From: WTFY01 sp965205685
GTDB lineage: Bacteria > Pseudomonadota > Gammaproteobacteria > UBA4575
Length of the DNA stretch: 64,000 nt
Assembly (NCBI GenBank): GCA_965205685.1
Contig: OZ242174.1
Span: 992,001-1,056,000 of the forward strand
Direction of reading: 5' to 3'
Shown: positions 17,365 to 24,771 of the stretch, piece by piece
Numbering within the stretch: the first letter of the stretch is position 1
Layout of the letters: each line of letters starts with the position of its first letter
The notes under the pieces: generated by a model
Told to the model about the DNA's origin: nothing
Database searches by the model: none
What the model saw: the letters and a program-made list of their open reading frames with translations, nothing else
Position numbers and translations under genes: made by a program

Positions 17365-17520
17365 TCAGGGTGGTGTAGCGTCACAAACAGAGGTGTACTC
17401 ATCCCGATGGTTTTGGACCCGCTGGCCACTGGAAAACAGGCGATGCTCATCCTCGTTGAACCCTGAAGACGCAAAGTCATGCACCACAGCAATCTTGCTC
17501 CTGAGCGCATGGTGTTGATT
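17365..17520 (-). pseudogene. Remnant of the GAF-domain sensor kinase 5' end
   Basis: On the minus strand this encodes a fragment (IAVVHDFASSGFNEDEHRLF) that matches the GAF region of the intact kinase at 54994-57327 (QDFVTSGFSEDEHRQM). At DNA level, 17440-17465 resembles 57121-57146 (both around CTCATCCTCG-TGAACCCTGAAG). No other part of the kinase is present. The remnant lies directly upstream of, and divergent from, the first surface operon. Confidence 0.6.
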
Positions 17521-17699
17521 TACCGGTCTGTAGTTGTGATTTTCTCCCTTTGCTACCGAATTGCTGAGCATCAACGAAATATCAACAAGAAATAGCCACA
17601 ATATTCACGCAATATTCATGAAATTTTAGGTAGCGTACGCACCTCATTTTGCCATCTCTTTAGACACACAAGGAAGGCTAAGAAAGGCTGTGGAGTACG

Positions 17700-17721
17700 C
17701 CCCCCCCCCCCCCCCCCCCCC
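17700..17721 (+). repeat. Homopolymeric C22 tract
   Basis: Twenty-two consecutive C residues on the coding strand of the downstream surface operon, followed by T and six more C. Tracts of this kind change length by slipped-strand mispairing and are the usual molecular cause of phase variation. The exact count may also be imprecise because such tracts are hard to sequence. Confidence 0.9.
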
Positions 17722-17756
17722 TCCCCCCAATCCGGACAATTCCAGATCAGGTGTGC

Positions 17757-17834
17757 ATGCAAACCGGAACGGAGAATCCGGTTCAATACCTCGCCGTGGT
17801 GCAACCGCCGCCTTATCCCACCAAGGACAGCTGA
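17757..17834 (+). CDS. Leader ORF (25 codons) upstream of TTG-started surface gene
   Basis: Begins ATG-CAA and ends AAG-GAC-AGC-TGA, 10 bases before the TTG of the 1327-residue protein. Copy B of the leader has an ORF of exactly the same length (49250-49327) with the same first two codons and a near-identical end, although its middle is frame-altered by compensating one-base changes. Position, equal length and the weak downstream start suggest coupling by reinitiation. No Shine-Dalgarno is obvious and translation is unproven. Confidence 0.4.
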   Translation: MQTGTENPVQYLAVVQPPPYPTKDS

Positions 17835-17844
17835 CGAGCAAAAC

Positions 17845-20800
17845 TTGGACTCAACACGATTTCAATGGGCAGCACTTTTCCTCTGGCTGCTGGTGTTCCT
17901 TCTTCCCCTCAGTGTGCATGCAGAGGACGACATGGAGGAAGAAACTCCTCCACCTCCGGTGAATTCGGCGGCTACAGGCATACCGTTCATAATTGGCTCA
18001 ATGCAGGTGGGTGGCGTCGTATACGTGTGGAACCAGTTTAAAGACGCTAACAACGTCACGGAGGCCAATCCGGAGGGAAGAATCGCCTACACCAATAGCG
18101 AAGGTGTTGAGCTGGATTCCACCGTGATTACCTACGAATGGTCCCGGGAGGATCCGGACGGCAGCAACAAGGTCGTTATTTCAGGGGCCACAACCTACAA
18201 GTACACCCTGACCTCAGCTGACTTGGGCAAGAAACTCAGGGTGAAACTCACGTTCACAGATATGGACATGTTTGATGAGGAGCTCGAAGCCACCAATGCG
18301 TTCCCCTATGACAGGACCAGGGGCAAGTTGCCGAGCAGTTATGCTGTTGTCCACCCTGCTACCATTACCGGGTCGCCCGCGTGCGATGAGCCTACGCTCA
18401 CCGGCAGGAAGGTCATTTACGAGTCCACGGTGAATGTCGCGTTTTCCCAGAGTTACAGCCAGAATTTTCAAGGCTACCGTCGGTATGGAGAGCAGTTTGA
18501 AGCTATAACGTATATCACCGGCTCGATGGGTTCGCCAACCTTTTTTATGCTCAACGGCAACAGGTACGACATTGTTGGGCTGGCGGTACACACCAGCAAT
18601 ATTGTAGACGGGACTCTGAGATTCTGGATGAGCAAGCAAGGAGCCGCAGATGGTGAACACGTGTTTTCCGAGGATGAAGAGGCAGACCTTCAGATACACG
18701 TCTGCGACGATACGTTTGCTTTCAGCGATACTTCCAGAACCCCGGACAGCGTAAGAGGCTTTATCCCAAACAACGACTTCAAATTCGATAACATCGGACT
18801 CAGGTGGACTGATACGCCCACACGCACCATCCGCCTCAGCGTCTCTGCCCCGACCGTGGAGACAGCGGAAGTGGACGATACCACCGTCACGCTGACGTTT
18901 ACCGAGGATCTTGACGATACCAGCGTGCCGCCAGCCAGTGCTTTCTCGGCAAATATCAATCTTATCCAGGTGGAGCCTACCAATGTCGCAATCAGCGGCA
19001 AGGTGGTCACCCTGACCCTGCCGCAGTCCGTGGCCGGGAACGACAGGGTGTCGTTGAGCTATACTGCGCCCGCCTCCAACGCGATCCAGAACATGGGGGG
19101 CGTCGAGGCTGACAGCTTCACGGATCAAACAGTCACTGCCACCACGTCCAACAACAGGCCCGAGGCTGCGAATGGAAGTGTGACCGTGGCCGAGGACGGA
19201 ACCCACACGTTTACTGCGGCTGACTTCAACTTCAACGACCCCGACTCGGATCCCCTGGCCTCGGTGACGCTCGTGAGAGTGCCGTCCACGGGCAGCCTGA
19301 CGTTTGACGGCAACCCTGCTGCTGTAGACGATATCCTGACCGCGCAGAACCTGACAGCCAACCAGCTCGTCTACACTCCTGTGGCCAATGAACACGGGGA
19401 CGACTATGCCAGCCTTGCTTTCGAAGTAAGTGATGGTACGTATGCGAGCCTGAACAACTACACCATCACCATCAACGTCAGTTCTGTGCCGGACCCGGCC
19501 ACGGGCGCTCCGGTGATCATGGGCGAGCTTGCACGGGTGGGGCAGACGGTCACGGTAGACACCAGCAGCATCGCGGATGGGGATGGCCTGCCCGACACGT
19601 TCCAGTACCAGTGGCATCGCATTGACGGCGAGGATCCGCCGAACGAGACTCCGATCATGGATGCCGACACCAGCGAGTACACGCTCACGGCAGACGACAT
19701 CGGGGCCCGCCTCAAGGTGGAGGTACGCTTCACCGACTTGGAGATGGGATCAGAGGGCCTGACCAGCGCGTTGTGGCCGGAGGAAGGCGTCATCGCTCCC
19801 CTGCCACGACGCAGGGCACCTGTAGAACCCGAAGAGGAAGAGGCTGTACCACTGACGGTCAATATCGACAGGGGCGTCTCAGAAGGCACGGAGCCGTTCA
19901 CGATCACGATTACCTTCTCAGCCCCGGTGTTCGGCTTCAGCCTGCAGGACATCGTGGCTGAGCATGCCGAGTTGTCGGACTTCATGGGTGAAGACGGAGG
20001 CACGATGTACACCGCCGTAGTCACGCCAACGGGCGAAGGCCTGGTGATGATCAGCGTGGCTGCCGGTGTAGTCCAAGACGAGCATGGCAACGACAACGAG
20101 GGATCAGAAGAGGAATCCATGTACACGCCACCTCCGCCTCCGCCGCCTGCCCCGGAGCTGGAGCTGCCGGAAGACGGCTCAACGGCACTGATGGTCACGT
20201 GGCAGGCGCTGCCAGCCGAGTATTGTTCCGGCTGTCCGCCCATTGCGCGCTACGAGCTGCAGTACCAGCAGGGTTCAGGCCCGGACTGGGTGGATGTGTC
20301 GGTAACGGTATCCGGGACCGGGGACACCCGGTTTGCCACCATCCCCCTGCCGGACCTGGCGCACGACTACCGGGTACGAATACGTGCGGTAAATGCCGAC
20401 GGGATGGCCGGTGAATGGTCGGTGATCGGTGAGTGGGAGATGCCGGACGAGTTCCTGCCCATGAAGGATCGCTCCATGAAGGCGTGGCACGCGCACTTCG
20501 GGCGTGCCGTAGGCACACAGGTGCTTAATGCCGTTTCCGACCGCCTGTCGGGCGATAAGGGGCCTTTCCTGAAGGTTGCGGGCATGACGCTGGACGAAAA
20601 CACGGACATTGATGCGGAAGAGACGGTCCAGCAGTGGATCACGGATATCGAGGAGGGCAGGGGCTTGCCGGGCCTGCCCGCCCTGCCCAGGCTTGACACT
20701 GCGCTGAAGAACAGCGCTTTCAGCCTCAGGCACCGCAGCTGGGGCGCATACGGGCACGTGGCACATGACACGTTCGAGGGCAGCACCCTCAACGTGGACA

Positions 20801-21828
20801 TCGATGGCGACGTGACCACGGGCATGCTGGGCATGGACTGGACCCGGGGGGCGTGGACGCACGGCGTGCTGTTCTCACGCTCGGAGGGTGACGGCGATTA
20901 CAGGGGAGACAGTATTGGACGCATCGAGAGCGAGGTGGTCGGGGCATGGCCCTACGGGCGTTACCAGGTCACAGAGCGCTTTTCGCTGTGGGGCGTTGCA
21001 GGCTACGGACAGGGTGAGCTCAAGTACACGCCCGAGGACGAGGACACAATCAGGACCGACATGGACGTGCTGATGGGGGCACTGGGTGCGCGTGGCATTG
21101 CACTCGAGGCTCCCGAGGACGGCGGGTTGCAGTTGGCTATCACCTCGGATGCCATGACCGTGCGCTCAAGCTCCGAGGCAGTGGCCGGGCTGGTCTCAAG
21201 CAGCGCCGACACCGTGCGCTTCAGGCTGGGGCTTGAGGGTACCTGGCAGGGCCTTGAGGGCTGGACCCCCGGCATCGAGGTCGGCATCCGTCATGACGAC
21301 GGCGATGCGGAGCACGGTTACGGGGTCGACATCGGCACGAGCCTCGTTTTTGCGGATCCAGAAGGCACTTTGTCGGGCGAGGTGCGGGCCCGCGGCCTGC
21401 TCACCCACGAAGACGGTGGTTTTGAGCAGTTTGGCATCAGTGGCTCGCTCAACTGGGATCCGAAGCCCTCATCGCAGCGTGGACCCTCCCTCACGCTGCA
21501 GCAAAGCATGGGGGCTCCGGCTTCTGGGGGCATGACCGCGCTGCTGGAGCAAAAGACGATGACGGGACTGCCGCAGCAAGAGGGGGACGTGCACCTGCAG
21601 TTGAAGGCCGGCTACGGCTTCGCGGTTGTGAAGAACCGGTATACCCTCGTGCCGGAGGTGAGCATTGGCCAAGGGCCCGGCCAGCAGGATTACCAGCTTG
21701 GTCTGCGTATGGATATGATCTCCCGCAAGCTGGGCGGCTTTGAGGTGGACTTGCGAACCCAGAGGCTTGAGCACGACCAGGGAGCCCCTGAACACAGCAT
21801 TGGGCTGAAGGTAGCAGTAAGGTACTAG
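17845..21828 (+). CDS. Giant multidomain outer-membrane protein (SwmB/cadherin/Ig/FN3 plus beta-barrel)
   Basis: 1327 residues, intact. Signal peptide ends around VHA (residue 27). A variable N-terminal part is followed by a SwmB-like repeat (about 338-430, TVTLTFTEDLDD), a cadherin-like domain (435-545, NNRPEAANGSVTVAEDG), an Ig-like domain (550-650), a bacterial Ig-like domain (670-750, ITFSAPVFGF), an FN3 domain (768-860) and a C-terminal barrel (872-1327) ending VRY. It is probably a surface adhesin or antigen displayed like an autotransporter. The start is TTG, placed by the signal peptide and by the paralogue at 49238. The next gene begins 8 bases after its stop. Confidence 0.85.
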   Translation: MDSTRFQWAALFLWLLVFLLPLSVHAEDDMEEETPPPPVNSAATGIPFIIGSMQVGGVVYVWNQFKDANNVTEANPEGRIAYTNSEGVELDSTVITYEWSREDPDGSNKVVISGATTYKYTLTSADLGKKLRVKLTFTDMDMFDEELEATNAFPYDRTRGKLPSSYAVVHPATITGSPACDEPTLTGRKVIYESTVNVAFSQSYSQNFQGYRRYGEQFEAITYITGSMGSPTFFMLNGNRYDIVGLAVHTSNIVDGTLRFWMSKQGAADGEHVFSEDEEADLQIHVCDDTFAFSDTSRTPDSVRGFIPNNDFKFDNIGLRWTDTPTRTIRLSVSAPTVETAEVDDTTVTLTFTEDLDDTSVPPASAFSANINLIQVEPTNVAISGKVVTLTLPQSVAGNDRVSLSYTAPASNAIQNMGGVEADSFTDQTVTATTSNNRPEAANGSVTVAEDGTHTFTAADFNFNDPDSDPLASVTLVRVPSTGSLTFDGNPAAVDDILTAQNLTANQLVYTPVANEHGDDYASLAFEVSDGTYASLNNYTITINVSSVPDPATGAPVIMGELARVGQTVTVDTSSIADGDGLPDTFQYQWHRIDGEDPPNETPIMDADTSEYTLTADDIGARLKVEVRFTDLEMGSEGLTSALWPEEGVIAPLPRRRAPVEPEEEEAVPLTVNIDRGVSEGTEPFTITITFSAPVFGFSLQDIVAEHAELSDFMGEDGGTMYTAVVTPTGEGLVMISVAAGVVQDEHGNDNEGSEEESMYTPPPPPPPAPELELPEDGSTALMVTWQALPAEYCSGCPPIARYELQYQQGSGPDWVDVSVTVSGTGDTRFATIPLPDLAHDYRVRIRAVNADGMAGEWSVIGEWEMPDEFLPMKDRSMKAWHAHFGRAVGTQVLNAVSDRLSGDKGPFLKVAGMTLDENTDIDAEETVQQWITDIEEGRGLPGLPALPRLDTALKNSAFSLRHRSWGAYGHVAHDTFEGSTLNVDIDGDVTTGMLGMDWTRGAWTHGVLFSRSEGDGDYRGDSIGRIESEVVGAWPYGRYQVTERFSLWGVAGYGQGELKYTPEDEDTIRTDMDVLMGALGARGIALEAPEDGGLQLAITSDAMTVRSSSEAVAGLVSSSADTVRFRLGLEGTWQGLEGWTPGIEVGIRHDDGDAEHGYGVDIGTSLVFADPEGTLSGEVRARGLLTHEDGGFEQFGISGSLNWDPKPSSQRGPSLTLQQSMGAPASGGMTALLEQKTMTGLPQQEGDVHLQLKAGYGFAVVKNRYTLVPEVSIGQGPGQQDYQLGLRMDMISRKLGGFEVDLRTQRLEHDQGAPEHSIGLKVAVRY

Positions 21829-21835
21829 CCCTAAA

Positions 21836-24769
21836 ATGCTGAAGGGAATCACTCTCCTGCTTTTGGCGCTCGTGTTCGCATTGTGCGCCAGCCAGGCACA
21901 CGCAGAAGCCGTGTGCAGCGAAACCCCCGATACCGATGACCGGATCTTGTGCCCCGAGGACTCCGACTCAAGCACGGACATCGACCTCACCGTGCGCGGC
22001 GTCACGATCACATCGCCCACTGCCGGGGAGCCGGCCATCGACCTGAGACACAGCGGCACCGGGGACATCAACTTCGACCTGCTGCAGGACACAACGGACC
22101 CCCTCAACCGGGTGGGAAACTCGATCACCTCCGGGGCGGCACACGGGCTGGAAGCTTTTCACCGGGGGCCGAGCGGGGACATCAACATCCGCCTCGATGA
22201 GACCGACATTATGGCGACCGGTGGCAACGGCATCTATATCGAGCGCCAGGACGCAACCAGCGTACCCGGTGTGCCGACCGGGGATATCTACCTGGAGCTC
22301 ACGGACACCGACATCGTGGCCACGGGGGACGCGCTTTCTCACGGAATCCGTGTGGACCAGTACGCCAACGGCCTGCTCGAACTTGATTTCACGAACGGCA
22401 GCATTCACACCTCGGGCGGCGACGCCTCCAACGGCATACGTCTTCTGCACACCAATGTCGGCGATATCGACCTTACGCTCCTGAACTACACCGTCACGAC
22501 GAATGACGGGCACGTTTGGCAGGGCCCCATATACGCCCGCCACCAGGTGGTCACCAGCAACGGCAGCATCGGCAACGGCAACATCAACATCAGCCTTCGC
22601 AACGCCACCCTCCGCTCGCTGAGCACAGACCAGCATAGCGACGGCTTTCCGATCACCTATTCTCACGGCATCTTTGCTGAAAACGAGGGACCCGGGGATA
22701 TCGACATCTCCGTGCAGGGAAGCACCATCGACACCCGGGGCCCGCACTCCTACGGCATCTTCGCCAGGCTGATGAAGGAGGACCACGGGGGGCTGCTCAG
22801 GATCAGGACGGGGGACGGCAGCCGCATCGTCACGAACGGGACCGGTGCGCGTGGCATATGGGCCATCAACAAGGGCGTGCAGTCGGGGAGCACCATCGAC
22901 GTCACGGTGGGCGGGCCCATCGAGACGCACGGGGCGAGTGCGCGCGGCGTACAGATCGGCACCCTGAATGACAGCAACGAGCCCATCGACGTGGCCCCCC
23001 TCGATGCCGACGGCTACCGCCAGCAGACCGTGCGGGTGAACGGGGCAATCACGAGTGTAGGCGAGGGTATCTACATGGCAGGCGGCGGGCGCGTGATCTT
23101 CGGGCCGGGTGCCCGGATGAACACGGGCTCCAACATCGCCGTCCTCGCCACCGGCACGATCACGGGACCCCCGATCGTCCTGCCCAAGCTGCGGGTGGAC
23201 TTCGACCTGGAAGGCATGCAGAAGATCAGGTACACGCTGGGCGGCGACAACTGGATCATCAACGATGGCGGCACCACGGATATCTTCGTCAACGGCACCG
23301 AGCTGCACAACGGCACGACGGGAGCCACCGGCAATACCGCCGTTAACGGCGTATGGGACGTCACGCTGCGTGATGACGGCCTGACCGTCACGGACCGCAC
23401 GACGGACACGTGGACGTTCAGCGAACGATCCACTTCCACGATCACGGACCGGGACTTTGGTGCAGAGGACTTTACGGAGGCCCGGGTGCGCTGTCCCGCA
23501 GGACAGATCGGCGAATACCCCGACTGCATGGACCCGCCGATTGAGGAGGAAGAGGAAGAGCTTGTAGAAGACTCTGTAGAAGACTCTGTAGAAGACTCTG
23601 TAGAAGACTCTGTAGAAGACTCTGTAGAAGACTCTGTAGAAGAGACCATAGAAGAGCCCATAGAAGAGCCCGTGATCTCCCCTGAACAGCCTCAGCCGGT
23701 GCAGCCCCCACCGGTGCAGTCTCAGCCAGTACGACCCCCGCAACAACCTATGCCCGTGAATCCAGCCAACCCCGTCGTGTCGGAACCCGATTCGGAAGAG
23801 GAGATGATGGATCCTGAGCCCGTAGAGCCCGATCCTGAGCCCGTAGAGCCCGATCCTGAACCCGAACCCGAATCGATGCCCGCAGAACCCCCGGTCACCG
23901 AAGACGATGCATCTCCCCCGGTCTTCGTGGAGCACTACGGCCCGCGTGCGGCGTTGTACGAGGCGTTGCCCGATTTCATGCTGCGCATGCAGCAGTGGCA
24001 GCCGGTTGATGGGGATGCACCCACCTGGGTGCGGGTAGAGGGCAACACGGGCGAGTACCGCTTCAGGCGTTCTACCGTCGGCACGCACTACGATGCGGAG
24101 CGGATGGTGCTGGAAGCCGGGGTGCGCGAAGCGCTTTCCGACATGCTCACCCTGCAGGTCTCCATACATCATCGCGTTGGCAAGGCGGACGTGTCCTCGC
24201 CTACTTTGGGCGGGGAGTTGCGTGCACGCGGCACGGGCATTGCGCTGGGATTCGACCTTGCACTTGAGCACTGGTACGCCCTGGGGCATGCCACTGTCAC
24301 CGAGTACGACATCCACGTGGACTCCGACAAGCGAGGCCGTCTCAAGTCTGATGCAGAGAGCCTTGGCCACACCCTGCGCCTGGAGTCCGGGCACCGTGGC
24401 AAGCGCTGGTCCCCGCGTGCGTGGCTTGCACACCGCCAGGTGTCGATTGACAGTTTCACGGACGCGGTAGGTGCACAGGCCTCGTTCTCCACGGAACGGC
24501 GCTGGGATGCAGGACTTGGCCTTCGCAGGCACGGCAGGGACTGGCATGCACAGGTCGACGTCGAGCACGGCCTGAACAGCTCGCATACATACACGGACGT
24601 GTCGGGAGAGCCCCTGGGCACCTCGGGGGCGAGTACGCAAACCCATGCAGGCCTCGGCAGGACATTCAATCTTGGGCCGTTGGCGCTTGAGACCAGCCTT
24701 GGGGTGCGCGAGGCCTTGGGAACCGGTTCTACGGAGTATTCAGGGAGCCTCAGCGTTCGAATGCACTAG
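21836..24769 (+). CDS. Autotransporter 1, beta-helix passenger
   Basis: 977 residues, intact. Signal peptide (LLLLALVFALCASQAHA), an N-terminal cap shared by all paralogues here (CSxTPxxxDRIxCxE), then a beta-helical passenger made of repeats such as GDINI/GDIYLELTDTDI (residues 45-440), a conserved passenger end (WIINDGGTTDIFVNG), an acidic Pro/Glu linker (565-700) and a type V C-terminal barrel starting at PRAALYEALPDFM. It should display the passenger on the cell surface. It is cotranscribed with the giant protein (8-base gap) and followed after 2 bases by a second autotransporter. The linker has a 12-bp tandem repeat. Confidence 0.87.
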   Translation: MLKGITLLLLALVFALCASQAHAEAVCSETPDTDDRILCPEDSDSSTDIDLTVRGVTITSPTAGEPAIDLRHSGTGDINFDLLQDTTDPLNRVGNSITSGAAHGLEAFHRGPSGDINIRLDETDIMATGGNGIYIERQDATSVPGVPTGDIYLELTDTDIVATGDALSHGIRVDQYANGLLELDFTNGSIHTSGGDASNGIRLLHTNVGDIDLTLLNYTVTTNDGHVWQGPIYARHQVVTSNGSIGNGNINISLRNATLRSLSTDQHSDGFPITYSHGIFAENEGPGDIDISVQGSTIDTRGPHSYGIFARLMKEDHGGLLRIRTGDGSRIVTNGTGARGIWAINKGVQSGSTIDVTVGGPIETHGASARGVQIGTLNDSNEPIDVAPLDADGYRQQTVRVNGAITSVGEGIYMAGGGRVIFGPGARMNTGSNIAVLATGTITGPPIVLPKLRVDFDLEGMQKIRYTLGGDNWIINDGGTTDIFVNGTELHNGTTGATGNTAVNGVWDVTLRDDGLTVTDRTTDTWTFSERSTSTITDRDFGAEDFTEARVRCPAGQIGEYPDCMDPPIEEEEEELVEDSVEDSVEDSVEDSVEDSVEDSVEETIEEPIEEPVISPEQPQPVQPPPVQSQPVRPPQQPMPVNPANPVVSEPDSEEEMMDPEPVEPDPEPVEPDPEPEPESMPAEPPVTEDDASPPVFVEHYGPRAALYEALPDFMLRMQQWQPVDGDAPTWVRVEGNTGEYRFRRSTVGTHYDAERMVLEAGVREALSDMLTLQVSIHHRVGKADVSSPTLGGELRARGTGIALGFDLALEHWYALGHATVTEYDIHVDSDKRGRLKSDAESLGHTLRLESGHRGKRWSPRAWLAHRQVSIDSFTDAVGAQASFSTERRWDAGLGLRRHGRDWHAQVDVEHGLNSSHTYTDVSGEPLGTSGASTQTHAGLGRTFNLGPLALETSLGVREALGTGSTEYSGSLSVRMH
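23564..23635 (+). repeat. 12-bp tandem repeat, six copies, in autotransporter linker
   Basis: GTAGAAGACTCT is repeated six times without a mismatch, encoding VEDS six times, then a degenerate seventh unit (VEET). The unit is a multiple of three, so copy-number change would lengthen or shorten the surface stalk without a frameshift. Confidence 0.95.
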
Positions 24770-24771
24770 TC

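Larger units (their letters stand above)
17540..17844 (+). promoter_or_regulatory. Surface-locus leader element, copy A
   Basis: AT-rich promoter-like segment (AATATTCACGCAATATTCAT near 17600) followed by a conserved leader, a C22 tract and a short leader ORF ending 10 bases before the TTG of the giant surface protein. The same element occurs inverted near 49239-49620 and 54391-54620. A GTG (17690) with nearby AGGAAGG begins a reading frame that crosses the C tract. With 22 C it is out of frame with the surface gene, but one extra C would bring it in frame, and no stop lies between tract and gene. Confidence 0.65.

Noticed and set aside
17700..17721. The C22 tract as a scaffold gap or sequencing artefact
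   Set aside because: Not fully excluded for the exact count, but homologous C tracts stand at the same place in two other leader copies with conserved flanks, so a real tract is the better explanation.
17770..17800. tRNA-like GGTTCAATACC segment in leader A
   Set aside because: It resembles a T-loop, but no acceptor, D or anticodon arms can be paired around it, and the corresponding bases in copy B are not conserved as a stem.
18214..19617. 467-codon minus-strand frame opposite the giant surface protein
   Set aside because: Its composition mirrors the GC-rich codons of the plus-strand gene, which has a signal peptide and recognisable domains.
22050..22950. Repetitive passenger region as a possible CRISPR array
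   Set aside because: The repeats are protein-level beta-helix turns of uneven length inside an open gene, without constant DNA repeats or spacers.
21968..24646. 892-codon reading frame on the minus strand
   Set aside because: It lies exactly antisense to intact autotransporter 1, with repeats that mirror the passenger codons (VFYRVFYR against VEDSVEDS). It has no start signal or family; it is a shadow.
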